Assembly (NCBI RefSeq): GCF_014873485.1
Contig: NZ_JADBDT010000001.1
Location: forward strand, 682,001 to 746,000
Direction of reading: 5' to 3'
Origin: Sphingopyxis sp. OAS728
Lineage (GTDB): Bacteria > Pseudomonadota > Alphaproteobacteria > Sphingomonadales > Sphingomonadaceae
DNA: 64,000 nucleotides
Position numbers and translations under genes: made by a program. Within the stretch, counting starts at the first letter, position 1. Every line of letters starts with the position of its first letter. Shown here piece by piece: positions 10,428 to 19,264 of this stretch. The notes under the pieces were generated by a model. That model had not been told where the DNA came from, searched no databases, and saw only the letters and a list, made by a program, of their open reading frames with translations.

Positions 10428-10774
10428 CCATGAACGACCGTCTTTATCTTCTCGATCCGCTGTTCGAAGACCCCGCGCTGCCCGGACGCAATTTCTATTG
10501 CCGCGACTGCATTACCGTCGACGGGTTGCTGGCGAACTTTCCCGAACAGGCCGCGTCGCTCGAGGTCATCCGCATCGCCTATCCACGTCCGCGCAATGCC
10601 GTGATCGCAGCGATCGGGGCGGCGAACCAGAATCTGCCGGTGCTGGTGCTGGCCGGCGACGCCCCAGCTGAGCTTGCCGATGGTGAGCACCAGGGCACGC
10701 GCTTTGTCGGCGATTTGAAGCGGCTGCTCCACGCGCTGCACATCCGGCACGGCTTTCCGGAGGCGCATCCATGA
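10424..10774 (+). CDS. DUF3088 family protein
   Basis: 116-aa soluble protein resembling the DUF3088 family: it begins with DRLYLLDPLFEDPALPGRNF followed by YCRDC and carries a thioredoxin-like secondary pattern (PVLVLAGDAP). The early Cys pair in FYCRDCITVDG could be redox active or bind metal, but that is inference. GTG 10424 overlaps the CPBP gene stop (GTGA); ATG 10430 is an alternative start. It is coupled to the next gene by ATGA. The family has no established function. Confidence 0.8.
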   Translation: MTMNDRLYLLDPLFEDPALPGRNFYCRDCITVDGLLANFPEQAASLEVIRIAYPRPRNAVIAAIGAANQNLPVLVLAGDAPAELADGEHQGTRFVGDLKRLLHALHIRHGFPEAHP

Positions 10775-11076
10775 TCGCGCGGCGCTGGCACGGGATCGTC
10801 CCCAAGGACAAGGCCGAAGCCTATTTCCGGCTGATGCTCGACGTCGCCATTCCCGATTACCGGTCGGTCGCGGGAAATCGCGGCGCATGGTGCCTGCAGC
10901 GCGCCGACGGCGATATCGTCCATTTTGAGATGCTGACCTTCTGGGACAATCTCGACGTGATCGAGGGTTTCGCCGGCACGCCGGTCGACGCCGCCAAATA
11001 TTATGATTTCGACGATGACTTCCTGATCGAAAAGGAAGCGCATGTTCTGCATTTCAAAGTGAACGGAACCCTATGA
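10771..11076 (+). CDS. Dimeric alpha/beta-barrel (ABM-like) small protein
   Basis: 101-aa protein starting MIARRWHGIVPKDKAEAYF. The pattern of a short beta strand, an amphipathic helix with a Tyr, and then WCLQRADGDIVHFEMLTFW resembles the ferredoxin-like antibiotic-biosynthesis monooxygenase (ABM) fold. No catalytic residues can be assigned. It overlaps the DUF3088 gene upstream and the MCC alpha gene downstream, both as ATGA, so it is translated as part of the carboxylase operon. A binding or stress-related role is possible but unproven. Confidence 0.72.
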   Translation: MIARRWHGIVPKDKAEAYFRLMLDVAIPDYRSVAGNRGAWCLQRADGDIVHFEMLTFWDNLDVIEGFAGTPVDAAKYYDFDDDFLIEKEAHVLHFKVNGTL

Positions 11077-12911
11077 TCCAGTCCCTGCTTATCGCCAATC
11101 GCGGCGAAATCGCCTGCCGCATCATCCGCACCGCGCGCGAGATGGGTATCCGCACCGTCGCCGTTTATTCGGACGCCGATGCCAAAGCGCTGCATGTGCG
11201 CGAGGCCGACGAAGCCGTGCATATCGGCCCGTCGCCGGCACGCGAGAGCTATCTCATTGGCGAGAAAATCATCGCCGCCGCAAAGGCGACTGGCGCGGAG
11301 GCGATCCATCCGGGCTACGGCTTTCTGTCCGAGAATGCCGAGTTCGCGCAGGCCGTCGCCGATGCCGGGCTGGTGTGGGTCGGGCCGAAACCCTCATCGA
11401 TCACCGCGATGGGCCTCAAAGACGCCGCAAAGAAGCTGATGGCCGACGCCGGGGTGCCGGTGACGCCGGGTTATATGGGCGAGAACCAGGACCCCGCCTA
11501 TCTCGCCGAACAGGCCGGGCAAATCGGCTTTCCCGTGCTCATCAAGGCGGTCGCCGGCGGCGGCGGCAAGGGGATGCGCAAGGTCGACGCCGCGGCAGAC
11601 TTTGCCGACGCGCTCGCCTCATGCCAGCGCGAGGCCGCCGCGTCGTTCGGCAACGATCACGTGCTGATCGAGAAATATATCCTCACCCCGCGCCATATCG
11701 AGGTGCAGGTGTTTGGCGACACGCACGGCAATGTCGTCCACCTGTTCGAGCGCGACTGCTCGCTCCAGCGCCGCCACCAGAAGGTGATCGAGGAAGCCCC
11801 CGCCCCCGGCATGGACGAAGCGACGCGCGCCGAGCTGTGCGCCGCCGCCGTCCGCGCCGCAAAGGCGGTCGATTATGTGGGCGCGGGGACGATCGAGTTC
11901 ATCGCCGACGCCAGCGAGGGCCTGCGCGCCGACCGCATCTGGTTCATGGAAATGAACACGCGGCTGCAGGTCGAGCATCCAGTGACCGAGGAGATCACCG
12001 GTGTCGACCTCGTCGAATGGCAGCTCCGCGTCGCGTCGGGCGAGCCTATCCCGCTGAAGCAGGACGAACTCGCGATCAACGGCTGGGCGATGGAAGCGCG
12101 GCTTTATGCCGAAGACCCGGCCAAGGGCTTCCTGCCCTCGATCGGCACGCTCGAACTGTTCCAGCTTCCCGAACATATGGGCCGCGTCGACACCGGCGTA
12201 TACGAAGGCGCCGAGGTCTCGCCCTTCTACGACCCGATGATCGCCAAGGTCATCGCATGGGGCGAGGACCGCGAGGAAGCGCGCGAGCTTTTGTCCGAGA
12301 TGCTCGAAGACAGCGCGATCTGGCCGGTGAAGACCAACTCGGCCTTCCTGATCAATGCACTCGACCATCCCGATTTCGTTGCGGGCACCGTCGACACCGG
12401 CCTGATCGGCCGCGACGGCGACGCGATGACCGAGGAGCCCGTCCCGACCGCACAGGCGCTGACCAACGCCGCCATGGCGATGGTGCCACGCTCGCTGCAA
12501 TCGGGCTTCCGCCTCAACGCGCCCGACGTGCGCAGCGCGCCCTTCCTGCTCGACGGCAAGCGCGTCGAGGTCGAACTGCACGGCCCCGGCGCCGAAGAAC
12601 CTGCTCCCGCGATGCTCGTCGCCGAAGCCGGATCGGTGTGGCAGCTCACCCCTTGGCGCGCCGAAGGCAGTGCCGTCGGCGCGGCGGGCGACGGCGCGAT
12701 CCTGTCGCCGATGCCGGGCAAGGTCATCGCGGTCGATGTCGCCGCGGGCGACAAGGTGACCAAGGGGCAGAAATTGCTCACGCTCGAAGCGATGAAGATG
12801 GAGCACAGTCTGACCGCGCCATTCGACGGCGTCGTCGCCGAACTCAACGCGGCCGCGGGGGCGCAGGTGCAGGTCGAGGCCCTGCTGGTGAAGATCGAGA
12901 AGGAAGAATGA
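11073..12911 (+). CDS. liuD: Methylcrotonyl-CoA carboxylase, biotin-carrying (alpha) subunit
   Basis: 612-aa biotin carboxylase plus biotin carrier. N-terminal SLLIANRGEIACRIIRTA, the ATP-grasp loop AGGGGKGMRKV, FMEMNTRLQVEHPVTE, and a C-terminal biotinyl domain with EAMKMEHS (Lys575 is the biotinylation site). It charges biotin with bicarbonate for the beta subunit encoded at 8104. Sequence alone does not exclude a broader acyl-CoA carboxylase, but pairing with an MCC-type beta subunit and ivd favours methylcrotonyl-CoA. Slightly shorter than the common 650-670 aa. ATG overlaps the preceding stop. Confidence 0.92.
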   Translation: MIQSLLIANRGEIACRIIRTAREMGIRTVAVYSDADAKALHVREADEAVHIGPSPARESYLIGEKIIAAAKATGAEAIHPGYGFLSENAEFAQAVADAGLVWVGPKPSSITAMGLKDAAKKLMADAGVPVTPGYMGENQDPAYLAEQAGQIGFPVLIKAVAGGGGKGMRKVDAAADFADALASCQREAAASFGNDHVLIEKYILTPRHIEVQVFGDTHGNVVHLFERDCSLQRRHQKVIEEAPAPGMDEATRAELCAAAVRAAKAVDYVGAGTIEFIADASEGLRADRIWFMEMNTRLQVEHPVTEEITGVDLVEWQLRVASGEPIPLKQDELAINGWAMEARLYAEDPAKGFLPSIGTLELFQLPEHMGRVDTGVYEGAEVSPFYDPMIAKVIAWGEDREEARELLSEMLEDSAIWPVKTNSAFLINALDHPDFVAGTVDTGLIGRDGDAMTEEPVPTAQALTNAAMAMVPRSLQSGFRLNAPDVRSAPFLLDGKRVEVELHGPGAEEPAPAMLVAEAGSVWQLTPWRAEGSAVGAAGDGAILSPMPGKVIAVDVAAGDKVTKGQKLLTLEAMKMEHSLTAPFDGVVAELNAAAGAQVQVEALLVKIEKEE

Positions 12912-12926
12912 TCCCCCCCGTTTGTG

Positions 12927-12994
12927 CTGAGCTTGTCGAAGCACCGTACTTCCCTTTAGCCTCGCAAAAAAGAACAGCCCTTCGACAAGCTCAG
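12927..12994. repeat. Dispersed inverted repeat (CTTCGACAAGCTCAG family)
   Basis: CTGAGCTTGTCGAAG (12927-12941) and CTTCGACAAGCTCAG (12980-12994) are perfect 15-bp inverted arms around a 38-bp loop in the gap between the MCC alpha and MaoC genes. This motif, often extended to CCCTTCGACAAGCTCAGGG, is a common intergenic palindrome in sphingomonads and other proteobacteria. The folded RNA could attenuate or process the operon transcript. A degenerate fragment (TTCGACAAGCT) lies near 48200. Confidence 0.8.
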
Positions 12995-13013
12995 GGCGAA
13001 CGGAGTTGAGAAA

Positions 13014-13466
13014 ATGGCCGGCAAATATTTCGACGAATGGGCGATCGGCGACACGCTGACGCACGACATCCGCCGCACGGTGACCGAGACCGACAATCTC
13101 CTCTTCACCACGATGACGCACAATCCGCAGCCGCTTCATCTCGATATCGAGGCGGCGAAGGCGTCCGAATTCGGCCAGATCCTCGTCAACGGCACCTTCA
13201 CCTTCAGCCTGATGGTCGGGCTGTCGGTCGGCGACACGACGCTCGGCACGCTCGTCGCGAACCTCGGCTACGACAAGCTCGTCATGCCGAAGCCGGTGTT
13301 CATCGGCGACACGCTTCGGGCCGAATCCGAGGTGGTTGGTCTCAAGGAGTCCAAATCACGGCCGAATGCGGGTATCGTGACCTTCCTCCACCGCGCGATC
13401 AACCAGCGCGATGAAATCGTCTGCCAGTGCGAACGCTCCGCGCTGCTCAAAAAGAAAGCCGCCTGA
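13014..13466 (+). CDS. MaoC family hydratase (probable (R)-specific enoyl-CoA hydratase)
   Basis: 150-aa single hot-dog hydratase. It begins [17 protein letters not shown], and the active-site region reads [13 protein letters not shown], with Asn/Asp-His placement like MaoC/R-hydratases. [20 protein letters not shown] follows. These enzymes hydrate enoyl-CoA with R stereochemistry. Next to MCC and a CitE lyase, the likely substrate is 3-methylglutaconyl-CoA, as proposed for Rv2499c in the M. tuberculosis leucine cluster; mesaconyl- or itaconyl-CoA are alternatives. It overlaps the lyase gene as TGATG. Confidence 0.85.
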   Translation: MAGKYFDEWAIGDTLTHDIRRTVTETDNLLFTTMTHNPQPLHLDIEAAKASEFGQILVNGTFTFSLMVGLSVGDTTLGTLVANLGYDKLVMPKPVFIGDTLRAESEVVGLKESKSRPNAGIVTFLHRAINQRDEIVCQCERSALLKKKAA

Positions 13467-14317
13467 TGCGCCTGCGCTCGCTCCTCTTCGTTCCCGGCGA
13501 CCGGCCAGAACGCTTCGCCAAGGCGGCAGCGTCGGGCGCCGACGCGATCATCCTCGACCTTGAGGATTCGGTATCGCCCGCGAACAAGGAGGCGGCGCGC
13601 GCCGCGATTGCCGACTATCTGGCGGGAACACGCGAAGTCGTGACGCTGGTGCGCGTCAATCCGCTCGACGGCCATATGACCGCCGCCGACGTCGCCGCGA
13701 TCGCCGCCGCGCGTCCCGATGCGATCATGCTGCCCAAGGCCGAGGGCGCGCCCAGCATCGCACAGCTCGATACGATCCTGCGCAGCGAGTCCGCGCGCGA
13801 TGCCTCGCTGCCGCCGATCCTGCCGATCGCGACCGAAACGCCGGCGGCAATCTTCACGCTCGGCAGCTATCGCGAGGCGAAGGATCGCCTGCTCGGCCTG
13901 ACCTGGGGCGCCGAAGACCTGCCCGCCGCGATCGGCGCGACGACGAGCCGCGAAGCCGACGGCAGCTATACCGCGCCCTATGAGGTCGCGCGCGCGATGA
14001 CCCTGTTCGCCGCGCACGCCGCGGGCGCCGCGGCCATCGACACCGTCTTCCCTGCGATCAAGGACGAAACCGGCCTTGCCGCCTATGCCGCCCGCGCACG
14101 CCGCGACGGTTTCACCGGCATGATGGCGATCCACCCGTCGCAGGTCGAGCCGATCAACGCCGCCTTCACGCCGTCGGCCGACGAAGCCGCGCGCGCGCAG
14201 GCGATTGTCGATGCCTTCGCCGCCAATCCAGGCGCGGGCGTGCTGCAGGTCGACGGCAAGATGGTCGACGCCCCGCATCTCAAGCAGGCGAAGCACATCC
14301 TGTCGCTGGCGGACTGA
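13466..14317 (+). CDS. HpcH/HpaI/CitE family CoA-ester lyase
   Basis: 283-aa TIM-barrel lyase. LRSLLFVPGDRPERFAKAAA and DAIILDLEDSVSP (Mg ligands), VRVNPLDG, PKAEGAPSI and the distal IHPSQVEPINAAF are CitE-type landmarks. Family members cleave malyl-CoA, citramalyl-CoA or, for Rv2498c of M. tuberculosis, (R)-HMG-CoA. Downstream of MCC and a MaoC hydratase, cleavage of (R)-HMG-CoA to acetyl-CoA and acetoacetate would complete leucine breakdown. ATG 13466 overlaps the MaoC stop. A (S)-citramalyl-CoA lyase role is the main alternative. Confidence 0.87.
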   Translation: MRLRSLLFVPGDRPERFAKAAASGADAIILDLEDSVSPANKEAARAAIADYLAGTREVVTLVRVNPLDGHMTAADVAAIAAARPDAIMLPKAEGAPSIAQLDTILRSESARDASLPPILPIATETPAAIFTLGSYREAKDRLLGLTWGAEDLPAAIGATTSREADGSYTAPYEVARAMTLFAAHAAGAAAIDTVFPAIKDETGLAAYAARARRDGFTGMMAIHPSQVEPINAAFTPSADEAARAQAIVDAFAANPGAGVLQVDGKMVDAPHLKQAKHILSLAD

Positions 14318-14319
14318 TC

Positions 14320-15816
14320 CTAGCGCTTCACGTGCCCGAAAGGCCTGTGGCGTTTCATCCAGTTGCGGCCGCGATGCCAGCTTTTCCTTAAGCCGCGCTC
14401 GGTCAGGCTTTCGAACATTTCATCGGGGCTGGTCGGGTCCAGCACCTCATTCTCCGCGATGAATTCGTCCATCGGCCCCGGCGGCACGAGGTCGAGCAGT
14501 TCGAGCGAGCGCCCCTTGCCGCGCAGCGCCTCGATCGTGTCGATCAGCGATCCGGTGCGTTCGAAGCTTGCCGCAACCTCCTCCTCCGACACGTCGAGAT
14601 GTTCGGCGATGAGCGACGTGCGCAGGCGCGCGATGGTCGGTTCCACACCCTTGTTCGCAGGAAGCGCCGTGTCGATGGTGACATCGCATTCGCTGTCGAG
14701 ACCCATCGACCGATTGTTCATATTGGCCGATCCGACGCGGATCATCCGGTCGTCGACGATTGCGGTCTTCGCGTGGACATATATCGCCTCGCCGCCTTTT
14801 GTGCGCGGATAATAGACCTTCAGCCGGTCGCCATGCTTGGCCTTGGCGATTTCGCGCACCAGCTTCACGCGCGCCGCGTCCATCGCCATCTGTTCGAGCC
14901 AGCCGTCGGCAGTTTGAGGCATCACCATCACGAACTCGGGCGGATCGTCCTCGTTCAGCCGCTCTGCGATCGCGGCGGCGATCTTGCCGCAGGTGAAATA
15001 TTGATTCTCGAAATAGATGAAGCGTTTCGCCGCGGCGATCATGTCGAGATAGAGCTGCTCGATCTCGCGGATTTCCTCATGGCCGTCATATTCGGCGCGG
15101 GTGCGCGAGATGGCGACATCGACGCCCTCGAAATCGGGTTCGAGATCATCGGGCCAATTTTCGCCCTCGCCTTTCAGGTCGCGCAGCGGCTTTTTGGTCG
15201 CGCGCTGCCAGCGCTCGTTGCCGAGGTCGGCGAGCGCGTTGCCGACGGGGCCGGCAAGGATCATCGTGCTGTCGTGCCACGGCATATAGGCCTTGCCGTC
15301 GGGTGCGGTGCGGTGCGGGTCGCCGTCCTTGTGATCGCGCGTATCCCAGCGGCGCGCGCCGACGTCGATTCCCCCGCAGACCGCGAGATGGTCGTCGAAC
15401 ACCGCGACCTTCTGATGATGGCTGCATCCGACCGGATGCGCGCTGTCGAGGCGGAAGCTGATCGAGCGCGTCAGTTTCCAACGCGCGACCATCGACAGGA
15501 TGCGCGGCATCGCAAATTGTTTCAGCCCGCCGAAATTCCAGCGCAAGATATCGATGTCACGATCGGGCTTTTCATGCGCGAGACGCAGCAGATAGTCGCC
15601 GAGCGGTTCGCCCTTGCCGTCCTTGTCAGGCTTCAATGCGATGCGCGGATCGAAGTCCCAGCCGATGAGCAGGATGCGCTGTTTCGCGTCGGCCATCAGC
15701 CGTTCGAGCAGCGCAAAATAATCGGCCGCATCGACGATCATGCGCGCCTTGTCGGCGCGTTCGATCCGCCAGCAATTGCGGCCCTCGACGACTATAGGTT
15801 TCAGTTCGGTCCCCAT
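14320..15816 (-). CDS. Phospholipase D-like (HKD) protein
   Basis: PLD superfamily protein of about 498 aa from ATG 15816 (MGTELKPIVVEG); an in-frame start at 15852 would add 12 unconvincing residues. Two HKD motifs are visible: HHQKVAVFDDHLAVCGGID, and HAKTAIVDDRMIRVGSANMN followed by NRS. Family members act as phospholipases, cardiolipin synthases or transphosphatidylases. The lack of N-terminal membrane helices argues against a classical ClsA. Converges on the CitE gene with a 2-bp gap. Confidence 0.88.
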   Translation of the reverse strand: MGTELKPIVVEGRNCWRIERADKARMIVDAADYFALLERLMADAKQRILLIGWDFDPRIALKPDKDGKGEPLGDYLLRLAHEKPDRDIDILRWNFGGLKQFAMPRILSMVARWKLTRSISFRLDSAHPVGCSHHQKVAVFDDHLAVCGGIDVGARRWDTRDHKDGDPHRTAPDGKAYMPWHDSTMILAGPVGNALADLGNERWQRATKKPLRDLKGEGENWPDDLEPDFEGVDVAISRTRAEYDGHEEIREIEQLYLDMIAAAKRFIYFENQYFTCGKIAAAIAERLNEDDPPEFVMVMPQTADGWLEQMAMDAARVKLVREIAKAKHGDRLKVYYPRTKGGEAIYVHAKTAIVDDRMIRVGSANMNNRSMGLDSECDVTIDTALPANKGVEPTIARLRTSLIAEHLDVSEEEVAASFERTGSLIDTIEALRGKGRSLELLDLVPPGPMDEFIAENEVLDPTSPDEMFESLTERGLRKSWHRGRNWMKRHRPFGHVKR

Positions 15817-15862
15817 CGCCGCCACCACGCATGATGGCGGCGATAGTTGCAAGCGCTATCGA

Positions 15863-17665
15863 TCAGGCTGCGACGAACTGCTCGGGCGTGAGCGCCATCA
15901 TTGCCTCGCTGCCCGCTTCGATCTTGCGGCGGAGCGAGCCTGCGTCGGGCAGGAAGCGTTCGCCGAAATAGCGCGCGGTGACAAGCTTGGCTTCGAGGAA
16001 AGCCTTGTTTCCGCGACCTTCGGCAAGCGCCTTCTGCGCCGCCTCGGCCATCATCAGCCACATCGAACCCAATGCGACGATGCCCATGATGTGCATATAA
16101 TGATGCGCGCCGGCGCCGACATTGTTCGGGTTCGCCATGCCATTCTGCATGAACCACATCGTCGCGGCCTTGAGCTCGCCATTCGCCTTTTCGAGCCGCG
16201 TCGCGAAATCGGCGAGCGCTTCGTTGCTCTTGGCGCGCGCGCATTCCTCGTCGACGACGGCAAAGAAGGCCTGGATCGCGCGACCGCCATTCTGCGCGAG
16301 CTTACGGCCGACAAGGTCCATCGCCTGCACGCCGTTCGCGCCTTCGTAGATCATCGTGATGCGGGCATCGCGGACATATTGCGACATGCCCTGCTCTTCG
16401 ATGTAGCCGTGGCCGCCGAACACCTGCTGCGCGTTGGTCGCGACCTCATAGCCCTTGTCGGTGCCGAAGCCCTTGATGACGGGCGTGAGCAGGCTGACGA
16501 GGTCGTCGGCGCGCTGGCGTTCTTCCTCGGTCTCGGCGACATGCGCGAGATCGACCTGCAGCGCACCCCAGGTGCAGAGCGCGCGGAGCCCCTCGACCGT
16601 CGCCTTGCCGTCCATCAGCATGCGGCGCACGTCGGGGTGAACGAACAGCGGATCGGCCTTTTCCTGCGGGTCCTGCGGCCCGGTGAGCGCGCGGCCCTGA
16701 CGACGGTCATGCGCATATTGAACCGCGTTCTGATAGGCGACGTCGGCCTGGCCGAGCCCCTGGATACCGACGCCGAGGCGCGCGGCGTTCATCATCACGA
16801 ACATCGCGGCAAGGCCCTTATTCTCCTCGCCGACCATCCAGCCCTTTGCGCCGTCATAGTTCATGACGCAGGTCGAGTTTGCGTGGATGCCCATCTTGTG
16901 CTCGATCGACCCGCACGACAGCGTGTTGCGATCGCCGAGCGAACCGTCTTCATTGACGATGAACTTGGGCACGATGAACAGCGAGATGCCCTTGACGCTG
17001 TCGGGCGCATCGGGGGTTTTCGCGAGGACAAGGTGGATGATGTTGTCGGTGAGGTCATGCTCGCCCGACGAGATGAAGATCTTGGTCCCGGTGATGGCAT
17101 GGCTGCCATCGCCGTTCGGCACGGCGCGGGTGCGGATCATGCCGAGGTCGGTGCCGGCGTGCGGCTCGGTCAGGTTCATCGTGCCGCCCCATTCGCCCGA
17201 AATCATGCGGGGAACATAGGTTGCCTTCTGCTCTTCCGATCCCTTGACGAGGATCGCGGCGGTCGCGCCCTGCGTGAGCCCGGGATACATGGCGAACGCC
17301 TGGTTGGCGGCGTTGCGATATTCCTCGACCGGGAAGCCGAGGACGTGCGGCAAGCCTTGCCCGCCGAATTCTTCCGGCGCGGTCAGCAGGCCCCAGCCCG
17401 CTTCCGAATAGGCCTTATACGCCTCCTTGAACCCCTTCGGCGTCGTCACCGATCCGTCGTCATGGCGCGTACAACCTTCGAGGTCGCCCGACTGGTTGAT
17501 CGGGAACAGCACTTCCTCGCAGAATTTGCCCGCTTCGGTCAGCACCGCCTCGATCATGTCGGGGGTTGCATTCGCAAAACCGGGCAGGTTCGAATAACGC
17601 TCGATCCCGAGCACATCGTTGAGGAGGAAGAGCGTGTCCTGCACGGGGGCGCGATAGACGGGCAT
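15863..17665 (-). CDS. Acyl-CoA dehydrogenase (long, DmdC/FadE5-like)
   Basis: 600-aa acyl-CoA dehydrogenase with the extra C-terminal domain of the 3-methylmercaptopropionyl-CoA dehydrogenase (DmdC) type. [49 protein letters not shown] and [12 protein letters not shown] are visible. A good ribosome site (AGAAGGA) precedes ATG 17665. It follows a LiuR-like MerR gene by 53 bp on the same strand and is probably cotranscribed, which suggests acyl-CoA degradation. Straight-chain or methylthio acyl-CoA substrates cannot be told apart here. Confidence 0.93.
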   Translation of the reverse strand: MPVYRAPVQDTLFLLNDVLGIERYSNLPGFANATPDMIEAVLTEAGKFCEEVLFPINQSGDLEGCTRHDDGSVTTPKGFKEAYKAYSEAGWGLLTAPEEFGGQGLPHVLGFPVEEYRNAANQAFAMYPGLTQGATAAILVKGSEEQKATYVPRMISGEWGGTMNLTEPHAGTDLGMIRTRAVPNGDGSHAITGTKIFISSGEHDLTDNIIHLVLAKTPDAPDSVKGISLFIVPKFIVNEDGSLGDRNTLSCGSIEHKMGIHANSTCVMNYDGAKGWMVGEENKGLAAMFVMMNAARLGVGIQGLGQADVAYQNAVQYAHDRRQGRALTGPQDPQEKADPLFVHPDVRRMLMDGKATVEGLRALCTWGALQVDLAHVAETEEERQRADDLVSLLTPVIKGFGTDKGYEVATNAQQVFGGHGYIEEQGMSQYVRDARITMIYEGANGVQAMDLVGRKLAQNGGRAIQAFFAVVDEECARAKSNEALADFATRLEKANGELKAATMWFMQNGMANPNNVGAGAHHYMHIMGIVALGSMWLMMAEAAQKALAEGRGNKAFLEAKLVTARYFGERFLPDAGSLRRKIEAGSEAMMALTPEQFVAA

Positions 17666-17718
17666 GGGGTATCCTTCTGAAAAGCAGTAGCGATGTCAAA
17701 CTTGCCTGGGGAGAGGCT

Positions 17719-18150
17719 TCAGTCGACCTTTTGGCCGGCGTCGACTTTCTTCACCATATCGATGAAGCGCGACAATTCCTCGACAGCGCTGTCGATATCG
17801 TCGCGCTGACGCTGCAACAGACCGATGCGTTGTTCGCATTTCTCGATCGTCACCTGACGCTGCGTCTTGCGGCCATCGCCGACGTCGTAAAGGTCGATCA
17901 TCTCGCGAATGTCGGCGAGGCTGAACCCCGTGCGCTTGGCGCGCAATATCCAGGCGAGCCGCGCGCGGTCGCGTTTCGAATAGATGCGCGACAATCCCTT
18001 GCGCGACGGACTGATCAGCCCTTCATCCTCATAGAAACGCAGCGCACGGGCGGTGACCCCGAACTCGGTCGACAAGTCGGTGATGCTGAATTGTTCGCGC
18101 CCCAGATGATCGGGCGTATCGATATGGGCGTGGCCATATGGTTCGGTCAT
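17719..18150 (-). CDS. MerR family regulator, LiuR-like
   Basis: 143-aa regulator from ATG 18150 (MTEPYGHAH). FSITDLSTEFGVTARALRFYEDEGL and RKGLSRIYSKRDRARLAWIL form the MerR winged HTH, and a coiled coil (IEKCEQRIGLLQRQRDDIDS) dimerises it. There is no cysteine-based metal site, in keeping with acyl-CoA-responsive LiuR-type regulators. The longer frame start at 18186 would run through its own palindromic operator, so 18150 is preferred. It likely controls itself and the acyl-CoA dehydrogenase downstream, and perhaps the leucine genes elsewhere. Confidence 0.87.
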   Translation of the reverse strand: MTEPYGHAHIDTPDHLGREQFSITDLSTEFGVTARALRFYEDEGLISPSRKGLSRIYSKRDRARLAWILRAKRTGFSLADIREMIDLYDVGDGRKTQRQVTIEKCEQRIGLLQRQRDDIDSAVEELSRFIDMVKKVDAGQKVD

Positions 18151-18170
18151 GCCGATGAAACTAGTTTCCG

Positions 18171-18186
18171 TTGACGTGAACGTCAA
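18171..18186 (-). promoter_or_regulatory. LiuR-type palindromic operator
   Basis: TTGACGTGAACGTCAA has perfect 7-bp arms (TTGACGT / ACGTCAA) around a 2-bp centre. It lies 21 bp upstream of the preferred MerR start. On the minus strand its TTGACG can act as a -35 box, with TAGTTT 17 bp later as -10, giving a nearly leaderless message. The layout matches autoregulation by a MerR protein. Confidence 0.65.
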
Positions 18187-18216
18187 GACCGGCAGAGCGG
18201 GTCATTTCGGGGCAGC

Positions 18217-18756
18217 TCAGCCCCCGCAAGGACGCTGTATATTGCCGTGCCGATCGGTGATCCGCAAGTCCCCTGCGTCGTCGGCCGACCAGCTTGCGCG
18301 CGGCAGGCGCAAACCCAAGAGCGAGGCGTGATTGGGGCAAAGGCGCGCGCATTGCGGTGGCAGACTTCCAGGCAGTCTCAGTTCGTCCTCTTCCTCATGG
18401 ACGAGCGCCTCACAGCCGTCGACACCGGCAAAGCGCATCCGCCAGCCGTCGCCTTCGCGAACCATCGTTCCGGAGGCGGTGCAAGATACGGTCGCGCCGA
18501 AAGCCGCCGTGACGGCAAAGCGCCATTTCCCGGCCCCATCGGAAACGACGCACATCGCGTCGCGGCCCAGATCATGCTTGCGCTCGAATACGCCGACCGG
18601 GCTTTCCGCCTCGGGACGAACGACACCGCGCTGGCGGGCGGCGACCTCAAGCGGATTATTGGCGTCGATGCCTTCCCCGTTTTTTGCCGGCGCAGGCCGG
18701 TCGCACGCCGCGAGGAGCAGCGATGCGAACGCCAAAAGGACGCTAGCCCTGCGCAT
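18217..18756 (-). CDS. Putative secreted lipoprotein
   Basis: 179-aa protein with signal peptide [18 protein letters not shown]; the lipobox LAAC puts the lipidated Cys at residue 18. The rest is acidic to neutral, with several cysteines ([46 protein letters not shown]). I do not recognise a family. It overlaps the end of hisI by 14 bp on the same strand, so they are probably cotranscribed. Confidence 0.75.
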   Translation of the reverse strand: MRRASVLLAFASLLLAACDRPAPAKNGEGIDANNPLEVAARQRGVVRPEAESPVGVFERKHDLGRDAMCVVSDGAGKWRFAVTAAFGATVSCTASGTMVREGDGWRMRFAGVDGCEALVHEEEDELRLPGSLPPQCARLCPNHASLLGLRLPRASWSADDAGDLRITDRHGNIQRPCGG

Positions 18757-19123
18757 CGTCCGCCAAGAATGTCAGGCTGCCGTCGGCTTCGACGCGGCGA
18801 TAGAAGCAAGAACGCCGCCCCGTGTGGCAGGCCGGGCCCGCGGGCCGGACACGAAGCAACAGCGCGTCCTGATCGCAATCGACGCGCATCTCGACAAGCG
18901 TCAGCCCGTTGCCCGACGTCTCGCCCTTCCGCCACAAGGCCTGCCGCGACCGCGACCAGAAATGCGCCTGCCCCGTCGCGCGAGTCTGCTCGATCGCCTC
19001 TTCGTTCATGTGCGCGACCATCAGCAGGATATGCGTGTCGGCATCGATGACTATAGCCGTCACCAGTCCGGCTGCGTCGAAACGCGGGAAAAATCGGTCG
19101 GTCGTGTCGCGCTGGTCATCCAT
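18743..19123 (-). CDS. hisI: Phosphoribosyl-AMP cyclohydrolase
   Basis: 126-aa single-domain HisI that opens the adenine ring of PR-AMP, the third step of histidine synthesis. [46 protein letters not shown] and the zinc-binding [14 protein letters not shown] are present. No HisE domain is fused. It is divergent from purF across 141 bp. Histidine and purine genes side by side fits the link through AICAR, but the shared region shows no recognised operator. Confidence 0.95.
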   Translation of the reverse strand: MDDQRDTTDRFFPRFDAAGLVTAIVIDADTHILLMVAHMNEEAIEQTRATGQAHFWSRSRQALWRKGETSGNGLTLVEMRVDCDQDALLLRVRPAGPACHTGRRSCFYRRVEADGSLTFLADDAQG

Positions 19124-19264
19124 AAACCGGGCTTTAGAGCAGGATATGAGCCGCTGTCACCCTGTCCGTCGCGACGCATATGACAAATGCGTGATTAGGG
19201 GGGCGACATTTGCGATTGCCGTCCCTATATGCGCCGCAGTCACTGCCCCTGCCCCTGGAATGAC

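Noticed and set aside
11619..13139. 506-aa minus-strand open frame
   Set aside because: Antisense to MCC alpha and running through the dispersed repeat; no protein features.
14599..15834. 411-aa plus-strand open frame
   Set aside because: Shadow of the phospholipase D-like gene, which carries both HKD motifs on the other strand.
15740..17680. 646-aa plus-strand open frame
   Set aside because: Shadow of the acyl-CoA dehydrogenase; low-complexity Arg/Asp/Val-rich translation and no domain.
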